This document shows positions 38,417 through 47,847 of a stretch of 64,000 nucleotides of DNA, in pieces; the first letter of the stretch is position 1, and every line of letters begins with the position of its first letter. The translations under genes were made by a program, and so were the position numbers. The notes beneath the pieces are model-generated. The model had not been told where the DNA came from and ran no database searches. It worked only from the letters and a program-made list of their open reading frames with translations. Source of the DNA: Pseudomonas leptonychotis (GTDB lineage Bacteria > Pseudomonadota > Gammaproteobacteria > Pseudomonadales > Pseudomonadaceae); the NCBI RefSeq assembly GCF_004920405.1, contig NZ_RFLV01000006.1, positions 124,001 through 188,000 on the forward strand, given 5' to 3'.

Positions 38417-39080
38417 CGACGGCCTCCAGCAGATAACCGAGGCCACGGAAGGTGACAATTTTCACCCCGCCGCCTTCAAGTTTTTTGCGCAGGCGATGCA
38501 CGTAGATTTCGATAGCATCGCTGCTCGCTTCCTCATCCAGGCCGAACACCTGGGCGGCCAGTTGCTCCTTGCTCATCACTCGCCCTGGCCGGGCGATCAT
38601 CGCCTCCAGCACGGCTTGTTCGCGCGAGGTCAACGTCAGCAGGCTATCCGCCAGAGTGAAGCGCCGGGTATCAAGGTCATACAGCAGATTGCCGCAGCGC
38701 TGCTGACGCTCGCCGCCCAGCACAGTGCGGCGCAGCAGCGCTTTGACCCGCGCCTCCAGCTCACTCAGCTCGAAGGGTTTGGCCAGGTAATCGTCGGCAC
38801 CGAGGTTAAGGCCATGCACGCGATCCTTGACCTCGCCACGCGCTGTGAGCATCAGCACCGGCAGGTTCTTGCCGCGCTCACGCAGCCGCGCCAACACCTG
38901 AAAACCGTCGAGGCGTGGCAGGCCGATATCGAGAATCGCCAGGGCGTAGTCCTCACTGCTCAGGGCCAGATCGGCAGCCACACCGTCATGCAGCACGTCC
39001 ACCGTCCAGCCCGCACTTTTCAGCGCCTGGGCCACACTGGCCGCCAGTTGCAGATGATCTTCGACCAGCAGAATACGCAC
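38409..39080 (-). CDS. tctD: Response regulator TctD (OmpR family)
   Basis: A 223-residue regulator with a receiver domain (acceptor Asp51 in LAILDIGLPRLDG; conserved Lys in YLAKPF) and a winged-helix DNA-binding domain (TLTSREQAVLEAMI; SSDAIEIYVHRLRKKL). It activates or derepresses tricarboxylate uptake genes in answer to TctE. The start is GTG at 39078-39080, with GGGAGG five bases upstream. A longer frame to 39395 is a chance extension through the control region. Confidence 0.93.
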   Translation of the reverse strand: MRILLVEDHLQLAASVAQALKSAGWTVDVLHDGVAADLALSSEDYALAILDIGLPRLDGFQVLARLRERGKNLPVLMLTARGEVKDRVHGLNLGADDYLAKPFELSELEARVKALLRRTVLGGERQQRCGNLLYDLDTRRFTLADSLLTLTSREQAVLEAMIARPGRVMSKEQLAAQVFGLDEEASSDAIEIYVHRLRKKLEGGGVKIVTFRGLGYLLEAVGG

Positions 39081-39281
39081 GTAAACCTCCCGCCCAACTG
39101 GCGTAATCACAACGCCTGTGGCGTCGAATAATGGCCGGAGTTTACAGGGGCCGCGACTGATGTGAATTGCCCAAGCGCCGGTGAAGTGAAACAGCAGAAT
39201 ACTTTGTGGCCGGCATCCCTGGCGTCCGCCCTGCGGACTACCGCAAGCGAGGTCAAAACACTCCAAGCGTTTTTTCAACGC

Positions 39282-39299
39282 TGAAAGCCTGGTGAAAGC
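39282..39299 (+). promoter_or_regulatory. Tandem TGAAAGC repeat, candidate TctD site before opdH
   Basis: TGAAAGC occurs at 39282-39288 and 39293-39299, an 11-base period that puts both copies on one face of the helix, as for OmpR-family dimers. It lies 100 bases upstream of opdH in the 318-base gap to tctD (39081-39398). The remaining gap holds no gene. Confidence 0.5.
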
Positions 39300-39377
39300 T
39301 TGACCTCCTAACATCGGTTTCAGGTGGCTCGATCCACCTGCCTGAACGACTGCGCAGTGGTGCGCAGCCGTGACAAA

Positions 39378-39390
39378 AACAACAATGGAG
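39378..39390 (+). promoter_or_regulatory. Hfq/Crc-type CA motif and ribosome site of opdH
   Basis: AACAACAA (39378-39385) is an exact AANAANAA motif one base before GGAG (39387-39390), the Shine-Dalgarno sequence of opdH. Hfq/Crc binding there would block translation during growth on preferred carbon sources. Inferred from motif and position. Confidence 0.65.
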
Positions 39391-39398
39391 ACCACAGG

Positions 39399-40664
39399 AT
39401 GCTGACTGCATCATATCGGGCATTTTCGCCTGTTCATCTGCTTAGCCTCGCTATCAGTACGGCTTTCCTTGCACCTGCTGCCCACGCCGACTTTGTCGCT
39501 GACAGCAAGGCCAGCCTGAGCACCACCAATATTTACCTGAACCGCGATTTCCGTGAAGGCAGTGGCCAGAACAAGCGCGAAGAATGGGGCCAGGGCTTCC
39601 TCCTCGACATCCAATCTGGTTACACCGAAGGCACCGTCGGTTTCGGCCTCGACGCGCTGGGCATGCTCGGCGTCAAGCTTGATTCCGGCGGCGGCCGTAC
39701 CGGCACCGATCTGCTGCCGGTGCAAGACGATGGCGGCACCCCGGACCAATTCGGCCGTATGGGTTTGACCGGCAAGGTCAAAATATCCAACACCGAACTG
39801 CGTTACGGCTCGCACATCCCTGAACTGCCCGTGGTCAAAGCCAGCGACAGCCGCCTGCTGCCGCAAGTGTTCGAAGGTGGTCTGCTGACCTCATCCGAAC
39901 TGGAAGGCTTGACCTTTACCGGTGGCCGTTTGGATAAGGTGATCGACCGCGCCTCGACCAACTCCGAAGAGCTGATCCTCAACAGCAAGAACAAGCGCTT
40001 TGCCGGCGGGGTCACGGCTGACCATCTGGATCTGTTCGGCCTCGATTATCAGTTCGCCAAAGGCCTCACCGGTCGTTATTACGCGGCTGAGCTGGATGAC
40101 ATTTACCGTCAGCACTTCTTCGGCATTCTCGCCAGCCAGCCTGTGGGCAGCGGCACATTGGCGGCTGATGTACGCCTAATGCTGAGCAAGGACACCGGCG
40201 CCGCTAACGCTGGGGAAATCGATAACCGCGCCTTCAGCAGCATGGTCAGCTACGCCATTAACGGGCACAAGCTGGGCCTGGGCTATCAGGACATGAGCGG
40301 CGACACCGGCTATGCCTATATCGATGGCAGCGACCCGTTCCTGGTCAACTTTGTACAGATCAATGACTTCGCCAATGCCGACGAGAGCTCCTGGCAAGCG
40401 CGCTACGACTATGACTTCAGCAAGATGGGCGTACCCGGCCTGAGTTTTATGGGTCGCTATGTTCGCGGTGACGACGCCCAGGTGGCCGGCAGCACGCAAA
40501 GCGGTGGCGAATGGGAACGTGACCTTGAAATCAAGTACGTGGTGCAAAACGGCCCACTGAAAGATGTCTACGTGCGCCTGCGCAACGCCAGCTTCCACTC
40601 CGACTTCGCCCGCGATGCGGACGAGAACCGCGTCATCGTCGGCTACACACTGCCGATCTGGTAA
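39399..40664 (+). CDS. opdH: Outer-membrane porin OpdH (OprD family)
   Basis: A 421-residue OprD-family porin with a signal peptide ending AHA-D. A DFVADSKASLSTTNIYLNRDF start is typical of the family, and the C-terminus ends in an aromatic residue (LPIW). In P. aeruginosa OpdH takes up tricarboxylates such as cis-aconitate. The start is ATG at 39399-39401 (MLTASYRAFS). It leads directly into tctC and is divergent from tctD, so the opdH assignment follows from context as much as sequence. Confidence 0.9.
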   Translation: MLTASYRAFSPVHLLSLAISTAFLAPAAHADFVADSKASLSTTNIYLNRDFREGSGQNKREEWGQGFLLDIQSGYTEGTVGFGLDALGMLGVKLDSGGGRTGTDLLPVQDDGGTPDQFGRMGLTGKVKISNTELRYGSHIPELPVVKASDSRLLPQVFEGGLLTSSELEGLTFTGGRLDKVIDRASTNSEELILNSKNKRFAGGVTADHLDLFGLDYQFAKGLTGRYYAAELDDIYRQHFFGILASQPVGSGTLAADVRLMLSKDTGAANAGEIDNRAFSSMVSYAINGHKLGLGYQDMSGDTGYAYIDGSDPFLVNFVQINDFANADESSWQARYDYDFSKMGVPGLSFMGRYVRGDDAQVAGSTQSGGEWERDLEIKYVVQNGPLKDVYVRLRNASFHSDFARDADENRVIVGYTLPIW

Positions 40665-40765
40665 ACCACAATAATCGGGTGATTACACACGACTGCGCAC
40701 GGTCATGCCTGACCTTCGCCCGCTACCTGTGTAAAACACCCTCTACGAGCCCAGAGGAACACACC

Positions 40766-41743
40766 ATGAAAACTGCCTTTACTCGCATTGCCCTGGCTAC
40801 CGCCTGCATGGCCTTCGCCGGCCAACTGCTGGCTGCCGAACCCAAGCGTCCAGAATGTATTGCCCCGGCTAAACCCGGTGGCGGCTTCGACCTGACCTGC
40901 AAACTGGCCCAGAGCGGCCTGAAAGACGAAGGCTTACTCAAGTCGCCGATGCGCGTCACCTACATGCCCGGCGGTGTTGGCGCAGTGGCCTACAACGCAG
41001 TGATCGCCCAGCGCGCTGACGATCCAGGCACTATCACCGCATTCTCCAGCGGATCCTTGCTCAACCTGGCGCAAGGAAAATTCGGTCGTTACGACGAAAC
41101 CGGCGTGCGTTGGCTGGCCGCCGTGGGCACCGACTACGGCGCCATCACCGTGCGTGCCGACTCGCCATATCAGAATCTGGATGAGCTGGTGCAGGCGCTG
41201 AAAAAAGACCCAGGCAGCATCGTCTTCGGCGCCGGCGCCACTATCGGCGGCCAAGACTGGATGCAAACTGCACTGATCGCCCGTCTTGCTGGCATCGACC
41301 CGAAAAACCTGCGTTACGTAGCCTTTGAAGGCGGCGGCGAAACCCTCACCGCCATGCTCGGCGGTCATGTACAGGTCACTTCAAGCGGCCTGGGTGAAGT
41401 CACCCCGCAACTGGCAGCGAAGAAAGTACGCATCCTCGCCGTCCTGTCTGATGAGCGCCTGCCGGGCAAGCTGGCTGACATCCCGACTGCCAAGGAACAA
41501 GGCTACGACATCAGCTGGCCGGTAATCCGTGGTTTCTACATGGGCCCAGAAGTCAGCGACGAGCAGTTCAACTGGTGGAAACAACAGTTCGACACCCTGC
41601 TCACCCGCGAAGACTTCGCCAAGCTGCGCGAGCAACGCGACCTGCTGCCATTGGCCGTCACCGGCGATGAGCTGAAAGCCTTGGTCTTCAAGCAAGTTGA
41701 GGAATACAAGGCGCTAGCCGGCGAGTTTGGCCTGGTGCAATAA
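40766..41743 (+). CDS. tctC: Tricarboxylate-binding protein TctC
   Basis: A 325-residue periplasmic binding protein of the TTT/Bug family with a signal peptide (about 1-22). The family motifs CIAPAKPGGGFDLTCKL and YMPGGVGAVAYN bind the carboxylate. ATG at 40766-40768 with AGAGGAA upstream. It delivers tricarboxylates to the TctAB transporter. Between it and tctB lies a repeat element, so tctBA may be partly uncoupled from tctC. Confidence 0.93.
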   Translation: MKTAFTRIALATACMAFAGQLLAAEPKRPECIAPAKPGGGFDLTCKLAQSGLKDEGLLKSPMRVTYMPGGVGAVAYNAVIAQRADDPGTITAFSSGSLLNLAQGKFGRYDETGVRWLAAVGTDYGAITVRADSPYQNLDELVQALKKDPGSIVFGAGATIGGQDWMQTALIARLAGIDPKNLRYVAFEGGGETLTAMLGGHVQVTSSGLGEVTPQLAAKKVRILAVLSDERLPGKLADIPTAKEQGYDISWPVIRGFYMGPEVSDEQFNWWKQQFDTLLTREDFAKLREQRDLLPLAVTGDELKALVFKQVEEYKALAGEFGLVQ

Positions 41744-41761
41744 GCGGCCACGCCGCAACTC

Positions 41762-41852
41762 GTAGGATGGGTTAGCCGCACAGCGGCGTAACCCATGCTG
41801 TGCCCCCCATGGGTATCGCTGCGCTCAACCTGCGCGGCCCGACCCATCCTAC
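41762..41852. repeat. GTAGGATGGGTT palindromic repeat between tctC and tctB
   Basis: GTAGGATGGGTT at the left and ACCCATCCTAC at the right are inverted, with an inner GGGTTAGCCGC...GCGGCGTAACCC hairpin. It is related to the GTAGGGTGGAT family but has a distinct sequence. Located inside the tctCBA operon, it may set different expression of tctC and tctBA through mRNA stability or partial termination. Confidence 0.75.
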
Positions 41853-41894
41853 GGTTCCACGGTCTTTCCCTGACCCTCAACTAGGTAATCCGCC

Positions 41895-42338
41895 ATGTAC
41901 GTTCGCCTGTTTGCCGCGAGCTGGCTGCTGTTATGCGCTGTTCTCGCCGTTATCGCCTGGGGCTTCCAGGCACCTTTCGCCTATGACCCGGTCGGGCCGC
42001 GCGCCTATCCATTGCTGCTGCTTAGCCTGATGGCCGCTGGCAGCCTGTGGCTGGTTTTCAAGCCTGGCCTGCTGGAGCAGACGCTGAATACCCGCGCAGC
42101 CTTGCGCTCCGTGCTGTGCGTAGTGGCGCTGCTGGCCTATGCGTTGCTGTTCGAAGTGCTCGGCTTCGTCATCAGCACCATGCTGGCCACCTTTGCCCTG
42201 GGCATGCTGTTTACCGGTCGCCCGCTGCCTTGCGCCATCAGCGCCGTGCTGATGGGCGTGCTGCTGTATGGCCTGTTTGACTACCTGCTGGATGTGCCGC
42301 TGCCCCTCGGCCTGTTCGAAGCCTTTGTGGAGAGCTGA
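41895..42338 (+). CDS. tctB: Tricarboxylate transporter small subunit TctB
   Basis: A 147-residue membrane protein with four hydrophobic segments, the small subunit of the TTT transporter. The hydrophobic pattern and position two bases before tctA identify it; TctB proteins are poorly conserved in sequence. Confidence 0.9.
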   Translation: MYVRLFAASWLLLCAVLAVIAWGFQAPFAYDPVGPRAYPLLLLSLMAAGSLWLVFKPGLLEQTLNTRAALRSVLCVVALLAYALLFEVLGFVISTMLATFALGMLFTGRPLPCAISAVLMGVLLYGLFDYLLDVPLPLGLFEAFVES

Positions 42339-42340
42339 AA

Positions 42341-43849
42341 ATGGAAACCCTGAATTTCTTGATGCAAGGCTTCGAGGTCGCCACCCGGCCGGAAAACCTG
42401 CTGGTGGCCTTGTTCGGCGCCTTTGTCGGCACCATCGTCGGCCTGTTACCGGGCCTGGGCCCAATCAATGGCGTGGCCTTGCTACTGCCGTTGGCCTTCG
42501 CCTTGGGCCTGTCACCGGAAACCGCACTGATTCTGCTCGCTGCCGTGTACCTGGGCTGTGAGTACGGCGGGCGTATCTCGGCGATTCTGCTCAACGTACC
42601 CGGCGACGCCGCCGCGGTGATGACCACCCTCGACGGTTATCCACTGGCCCGTCAGGGCAAGGCTGGGATCGCCTTGTCGCTGTCGGCCGTCAGCTCGTTT
42701 ATCGGCAGCATGATCGCCACCTGCGGCGTGGTGCTGTTCGCCCCAATCCTGGCGAAATGGGCGGTGGCCTTTGGGCCGGCTGAATACTTTGTGCTGATGA
42801 TTTTCGCCATCGCCTGTCTCGGCGGCATGGTCGGCGACAAACCGGTCAAAACCCTGATGGCTGCCCTGATCGGCCTGGCCTTGGCCACCGTTGGCGTGGA
42901 CTCGACCACCGGGGTGTACCGCTTCACCTTCGGCAGCGTCAGTCTGTCGGACGGCATCCAGTTCGTGATCGTGGTGATCGGCTTCTTCAGCGTCAGTGAA
43001 GTGCTGCTGATGCTGGAAAAAACCCACAACGGCCAGAAAGCGGTTAAAGCCAGCGGCCGCCTGCTGTTCAACTTTAAAGAGTTCTGTTTCACCTTCTGGA
43101 CCATGGTGCGCAGCGCTGTCGCCGGCTTCGTTATCGGCGTACTGCCGGGTGCCGGTGCAACCATCGCCAGCGCCATGACCTATATGACTGAAAAGCGTAT
43201 GGCTGGCAGCAGCGGCAAGTTCGGCGACGGCGACCTGCGCGGCCTGGCAGCGCCGGAAGCTGCCAACAACGCCTCGGCCTGCGGCTCGCTGATACCCATG
43301 CTGACCCTCGGCGTACCCGGTTCCGGCACCACTGCGGTGATGATCGGCGCACTGACGCTGTACAACATCACCCCCGGCCCGCTGTTGTTTGAACAGCAGC
43401 CCGATGTGGTCTGGGGCCTGATCGCCTCGCTGTTTATCGGCAACGTGATTCTGCTGGTGATGAACATTCCGCTGGTTGGCCTGTTCGCCCGCATGCTCAG
43501 CGTGCCCAACTGGGTGCTGGTGCCAGCGATCACCGTGATCAGCATGGTCGGCGTCTACGCGGTGCACAGCACCACCTTCGACCTGGTGCTGATGATTGGC
43601 CTCGGCGTATTCGGCTATATTCTGCGCAAGCTGGACTTCCCGCTGTCGGCCTTGATCCTCGGTTTCGTCCTCGGCGAGCTGATGGAAGACAACCTGCGCC
43701 GCGCCCTGTCGATCTCCGCCGGCGAGCTGAGCATCCTCTGGAACAGCCCGATCAGCCTGTGCCTGTGGGCACTCACTGTGCTGATGCTGGCCCTGCCAGG
43801 CCTGCGCTGGTGGCGTTCGCGCCGTGCGGCGCAACTGGCCAATGCCTAA
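42341..43849 (+). CDS. tctA: Tricarboxylate transporter large subunit TctA
   Basis: A 502-residue membrane protein with about ten to twelve helices. The family signature GLLPGLGPINGVALLLPLAF near residue 35 and a second inverted-repeat copy GVLPGAGATIASAMTYMTEK near 265 are clear. It forms the channel of the TctABC secondary transporter, powered by ion gradients. Two bases follow tctB; eight bases overlap with the AbrB-family gene. A long open frame on the opposite strand (42512-44455) is an artefact of GC-rich codons. Confidence 0.95.
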   Translation: METLNFLMQGFEVATRPENLLVALFGAFVGTIVGLLPGLGPINGVALLLPLAFALGLSPETALILLAAVYLGCEYGGRISAILLNVPGDAAAVMTTLDGYPLARQGKAGIALSLSAVSSFIGSMIATCGVVLFAPILAKWAVAFGPAEYFVLMIFAIACLGGMVGDKPVKTLMAALIGLALATVGVDSTTGVYRFTFGSVSLSDGIQFVIVVIGFFSVSEVLLMLEKTHNGQKAVKASGRLLFNFKEFCFTFWTMVRSAVAGFVIGVLPGAGATIASAMTYMTEKRMAGSSGKFGDGDLRGLAAPEAANNASACGSLIPMLTLGVPGSGTTAVMIGALTLYNITPGPLLFEQQPDVVWGLIASLFIGNVILLVMNIPLVGLFARMLSVPNWVLVPAITVISMVGVYAVHSTTFDLVLMIGLGVFGYILRKLDFPLSALILGFVLGELMEDNLRRALSISAGELSILWNSPISLCLWALTVLMLALPGLRWWRSRRAAQLANA

Positions 43850-44876
43850 GCAAGCGCTGCTCACCGGCTGGCAAAGCTGGTGGGCCACCCCGCTGGTGGG
43901 TCTTGCCGGCGGCGCACTGGCCAGCCTGATCGGCTGGCCTTTGCCGTGGATCATCGGCTCACTGCTGGCGGTTATTGCCGCCCGTTGCAGCGGCTGGCTG
44001 ATTACGGAAGTGCCGGAGGGGCGCAAGACCGGCCAGTGGCTGGTCTCCAGCGCCATCGGTCTGCACTTCACCGGCGAAGTATTCAGCGAGTTGCTCAGCC
44101 ATTTCGGCGTGATCCTGCTCGGCGCGTTGATCACCTTACTGCTGAGCCTGATCGGCATCCTCCTGCTACGCCGCGCCGGCCTCGATCGTGCCACCGCGTT
44201 CTTCGCCAGCATGCCCGGCGGCGCCAGCGAGATGGTCAACCTGGCCCAGCGACACCACGCCGAAACCGCCAAGGTGGCCGCCGCCCATAGCCTGCGTTTG
44301 CTATTAGTAGTGCTGCTGATTCCAGCAGTCTTTACTTGGAGCCTGCCGCCCGTCGCACCACCAATGCCTGCGCCAGTAAGCTGGCCCTGGCTGGCCGTGC
44401 TGCTGCCTGGCGGCGCGTTACTGGCCTGGTTGTGGGGCCGTTTAGGCCAACCCAACCCCTGGATGCTCGGCCCACTGACCGTGTGTGCAGTGGCCAGCGT
44501 CAGTTTCGACCTGCACCTGGGTTTGCCTGACGGCCTCGGCCAAATCGGCCAGTGGCTGATCGGCTGCGCCCTGGGCTGTCACTTCGATCGCAGCTTCTTT
44601 CGCAACGCCCCCGGGTTTCTCGTACGCATCTTGCTGTTCACCCTACTCGCCATGCTTGCCGCAGCCGGCTTGGGTCAAGGGCTGGGCTGGTTAGTTGGGG
44701 AAAATCAGAGCTCGCTGATGCTCGGCATGATGCCCGGCGGTATCACCGAACTGTGCCTGACCGCCGAAGCTCTGCAGCTTTCCGTGGCGCTGGTTACGGC
44801 GTTGCAAGTGCTGCGGCTGTTCTTAGTGATGTTCCTCGCCGAACCCTTGTTTCGGCTGTGGCAACGCAACACATAA
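43842..44876 (+). CDS. AbrB family membrane protein
   Basis: A 344-residue protein with about ten membrane helices in two related halves. Each half carries the AbrB/DUF membrane motif, seen as GWPLPWIIGSLLAVI and GRLGQPNPWMLGPLTVCAVA. Despite the name it is not the Bacillus DNA-binding AbrB; E. coli AbrB regulates aidB and may be a transporter. It overlaps the tctA stop by eight bases, so it is a fourth gene of the tctCBA operon. A carboxylate-linked transport function is plausible but unproven. ATG at 43842-43844. Confidence 0.8.
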   Translation: MPKQALLTGWQSWWATPLVGLAGGALASLIGWPLPWIIGSLLAVIAARCSGWLITEVPEGRKTGQWLVSSAIGLHFTGEVFSELLSHFGVILLGALITLLLSLIGILLLRRAGLDRATAFFASMPGGASEMVNLAQRHHAETAKVAAAHSLRLLLVVLLIPAVFTWSLPPVAPPMPAPVSWPWLAVLLPGGALLAWLWGRLGQPNPWMLGPLTVCAVASVSFDLHLGLPDGLGQIGQWLIGCALGCHFDRSFFRNAPGFLVRILLFTLLAMLAAAGLGQGLGWLVGENQSSLMLGMMPGGITELCLTAEALQLSVALVTALQVLRLFLVMFLAEPLFRLWQRNT

Positions 44877-44895
44877 CGCTTTAACGACCACGTTT

Positions 44896-44922
44896 AGCCC
44901 GCCTTGTGCGGGCTCTTTTTTG
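44896..44922 (+). terminator. Terminator of the tct operon
   Basis: AGCCCGC-CTTGT-GCGGGCT followed by CTTTTTTG, 19 bases after the AbrB-family stop codon. Confidence 0.85.
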
Positions 44923-45021
44923 TCCGTCAGTCAGCAGTTTTTATTTAACAGATATGTCTGCCGCCACTCAGGCACATGCCACGGGGGTACTCTCAGGCCT
45001 GGTCTAACGAGGCACCTTGAT

Positions 45022-45888
45022 ATGAGCGTACTGCGCTGGCCCGCCCTGAAAACCCTGTTGCTATTGCTCTGCCTGAGCCTGCTGATCAGCGCCTGCAGCC
45101 GCGCCGGCCTGGCCTATCGCAATCTGGATTGGCTGGTGCCCTGGCGGCTGAACGACTACCTGAACCTCGACAGTCAGCAGCAGGCCTGGCTCAAGCCCCG
45201 CTTGCAGAGGCACCTGCAATGGCATTGCAGCGCCGAGCTGCCACGTTATATCGACTGGCTGCAAAGCACCGAGAGTATCCTCGCGCAACCGCAACCAGAC
45301 AGCGCCCAACTGCTTGAGCAGTTTGCCCAGTTCGATGCAGCGCTCAAACGCATTGGCGTCGAAGTCACTCCCACCGCCATCGAACTGCTGCAAGGCCTGA
45401 GCGAGCAACAGGTCAGCGATCTCTACACAGCGCTGGATGAAGACAACCTGGAAGATCGCCAAGACTTTCTCGACCCGCCGCTGGTCACGCAGATCAACGA
45501 ACGGCAGATGCGTATGCAGGAACGCCTACGCTCCTGGCTGGGCCGCCTGAACGAGGCACAGACAGAGCATATCGTCTCCTGGGCTAATGGCCTCGGCGAG
45601 CAGAACCGTCTATGGCTGGAGAATCGACAGCTATGGCAGGCCGAGTTGCGCAAGATAGTCGCCGAGCGCAACAGCACGGACTTTGCCGAACGTCTGACCC
45701 GTCTGCTGCAACAACGCGAGAGCTTCTATAGCGACGAATACCGTGCCAGTTATGGCCGCTCACGCCAGGCGCTGGCCACGCTATTCAGTCAGCTGCTGAG
45801 CAGCAGTGATGAGGCGCAACGCGAGCGCCTGAGTCACCGCTTACGTGATCTGCGCCGCGATCTGGCCGAGCAGCAGTGCAGTGCTTAA
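45022..45888 (+). CDS. DUF6279 family lipoprotein
   Basis: A 288-residue lipoprotein with lipobox LLISAC (Cys at about 25). The mature part is helical, with repeated Gln/Leu/Arg-rich segments and pairs of Trp residues ([33 protein letters not shown]). DUF6279 proteins have this pattern and no known function. ATG at 45022-45024. The stop overlaps the end of the opposite-strand ung gene by four bases. Confidence 0.75.
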   Translation: MSVLRWPALKTLLLLLCLSLLISACSRAGLAYRNLDWLVPWRLNDYLNLDSQQQAWLKPRLQRHLQWHCSAELPRYIDWLQSTESILAQPQPDSAQLLEQFAQFDAALKRIGVEVTPTAIELLQGLSEQQVSDLYTALDEDNLEDRQDFLDPPLVTQINERQMRMQERLRSWLGRLNEAQTEHIVSWANGLGEQNRLWLENRQLWQAELRKIVAERNSTDFAERLTRLLQQRESFYSDEYRASYGRSRQALATLFSQLLSSSDEAQRERLSHRLRDLRRDLAEQQCSA

Positions 45889-46580
45889 GCAGGCTCAGGC
45901 AAGCGCCAGTCAACCGGGCTTAGGCCATGCTGCTGGAGAAACTTATTGGTGCGGCTGAAATGGCCATTTCCGATAAAACCACGGTGCGCCGACAGCGGTG
46001 ATGGATGCACGGACTTCAGCACCAGATGCTTGCTGGTATCGATAAGCTTCTCTTTGCTCTGCGCATGCGCACCCCAAAGCAGAAACACCAAGCGCTCCTG
46101 CTGCTGACTGACCACTTCAATCACCTTATCGGTAAAGGTTTGCCAGCCGATCTTGGCGTGGGAGCCGGCAATGCCATGCTCCACCGTCAGCGAGGTGTTA
46201 AGTAGCAGCACGCCCTGCTCCGCCCAGTGCTGCAAATTGCCGTGCCCGGCAATGTCGATATTCAGGTCGCGCTTGAGCTCTTTGTAGATATTGAGCAGCG
46301 ACGGCGGCGTCTTCACCCCAGGCTGCACCGAGAAGCACAGACCATGGGCCTGACCTGGGCCGTGGTAAGGGTCCTGGCCAATCACCACCACCTTGACCTG
46401 AGCCAACGGCGTGGAATTAAGCGCATTGAAGATCAACGCACCGGGTGGATAGATCTCCTTGCCCGCAGCCTTCTCCGCCCGCAGAAAGTCGCCCAGCTCA
46501 CGCATATAGGGCTTCTCGAATTCCTCGTGCAATGCGGCTTTCCAGCCGGCTTCGAGTTTGACGTTATCGGCGGCGCTCAT
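45885..46580 (-). CDS. ung: Uracil-DNA glycosylase
   Basis: A 231-residue base-excision repair enzyme removing uracil from DNA. The active-site motif [13 protein letters not shown] holds catalytic Asp70, and [11 protein letters not shown] is the DNA-intercalation loop with its catalytic His. ATG at 46578-46580, with AGGA upstream, gives the usual length; the ATG 18 bases earlier has no ribosome site. A decayed second fragment of an ung gene lies at 50322-50430. Confidence 0.95.
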   Translation of the reverse strand: MSAADNVKLEAGWKAALHEEFEKPYMRELGDFLRAEKAAGKEIYPPGALIFNALNSTPLAQVKVVVIGQDPYHGPGQAHGLCFSVQPGVKTPPSLLNIYKELKRDLNIDIAGHGNLQHWAEQGVLLLNTSLTVEHGIAGSHAKIGWQTFTDKVIEVVSQQQERLVFLLWGAHAQSKEKLIDTSKHLVLKSVHPSPLSAHRGFIGNGHFSRTNKFLQQHGLSPVDWRLPEPA

Positions 46581-46812
46581 GCCAGAATCCTGCTTCATCC
46601 AACGGAGACGGCACGCTAAGGAAGGCGTCCAGGCAAGTCAAGGCATACAACGTCGTAGCGCCAGGTGATACGTGGAGTTGCGGTGTTTGCGAAGATGGTG
46701 CGCAGAGACGGATGCTGTAACTCAATAAAACCTTCCCCCAGCAAACAGGCTAAGGGGCTTCTGCACTACGCTGCTACTGGCCTAGACTGTAAAAAAAGCA
46801 AAGGCCATTACC

Positions 46813-47847
46813 GTGCCATTACGCTCGCTGCTACCCATACTCGTGCTGTGCCTACTTAGCCTGCCCTTACAGGCCAAGCCGCTGCTACGCGTCCTGGCAT
46901 GGCCGGGCTATGCCGATGCCGACTTAGTCGCAGCCTTTGCCGAGCGCTATGACGCCGACGTAGAAGTCACCCTTGTCGGCAACGATGACGAGTTGCGACT
47001 TAAGCTAAGTAAGGAGGGTGGTAAGCATTACGACGTGATTGCCGCCAACACCTCCGAAATCAACCATTTCGTTCAGCAGCAACTGCTGCAACCCCTGCGC
47101 CTGGCGAAGTTGACCCAGCGCAGCGGCCAGCTCCAGCAGTTTCGTCAGCTCAACAAGATCCCTGGTTTAATGCATGAGGGGCAGGCCTATGGGGTTCCCT
47201 ATGTCTATGGCGAGATGGGGCTGATCTATAACCGTAAGATGATGAGCCGCCCACCGACCTCAATTAACAGCCTTTGGGACCCGCAATGGCAGGGTCAAGT
47301 GCTGGCCTATGACGGCAGCAGCCACAGCTTCTCCCTAGCCCGCCAAGCCCTTGCTAAACCACCCTTCACCACACCCAACGAAGAGATGCCCGCCACGCTA
47401 GCCAAGCTGATTGAGTTACGGCGTAACGTGCTGAGCTTTTACAGCTTGCCGGAAGAATCGGTCAGCCTATTTACGCAAAACCCCGTGGCCTTGATGTATG
47501 CCAACTACGGTCGTCAGCAACTTAAGCTGTTACAGGATGCAGGTGCCGACGTGGGTTACGTGATCCCCCAGGAAGGTGCGTTTGCCTGGCTGGATTGTTG
47601 GGCAATTACGCGTACTACGCCCAACCGTGATCTGGCTGAGCAATGGATCAACTACAGCCTTGAGCCACAAGTCAGCGGCGCTTTGACTGAGCGCCAGGGC
47701 CTGGAAAACACCTTGCGCAACCCGCAAACCGCAAACGCGCCCCTGCACCTGATTTGGCTTGAGCCTGTGGCAAACGCCGAACTGCGCGCCAAACTCTGGC
47801 AATCCATACTCGCCGGAGAGCGCCCGGAAAACCTGGTGCAGCCTTGA
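46813..47847 (+). CDS. Periplasmic polyamine-type solute-binding protein
   Basis: A 344-residue protein with a signal peptide (LPLQA-K). The sequence is like PotD/PotF/NspS-type binding proteins: LLRVLAWPGYADADLVAAF, YDVIAANTSEINHFV, YGVPYVYGEMGLIYN and EGAFAWLDCWAITR. No permease or ATPase genes follow; instead the stop codon overlaps the start of a diguanylate cyclase gene (TTGA). This suggests a sensory rather than transport role, as in the Vibrio cholerae NspS-MbaA pair. GTG start at 46813-46815. The ligand is not proven; polyamine is inferred. Confidence 0.82.
   Translation: MPLRSLLPILVLCLLSLPLQAKPLLRVLAWPGYADADLVAAFAERYDADVEVTLVGNDDELRLKLSKEGGKHYDVIAANTSEINHFVQQQLLQPLRLAKLTQRSGQLQQFRQLNKIPGLMHEGQAYGVPYVYGEMGLIYNRKMMSRPPTSINSLWDPQWQGQVLAYDGSSHSFSLARQALAKPPFTTPNEEMPATLAKLIELRRNVLSFYSLPEESVSLFTQNPVALMYANYGRQQLKLLQDAGADVGYVIPQEGAFAWLDCWAITRTTPNRDLAEQWINYSLEPQVSGALTERQGLENTLRNPQTANAPLHLIWLEPVANAELRAKLWQSILAGERPENLVQP

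Noticed and set aside
42512..44455. 647-codon open frame on the minus strand opposite tctA and the AbrB-family gene
   Set aside because: It lies antisense to two well-identified genes, is full of Gln/His/Ala runs typical of antisense GC-rich code, and has no family match.
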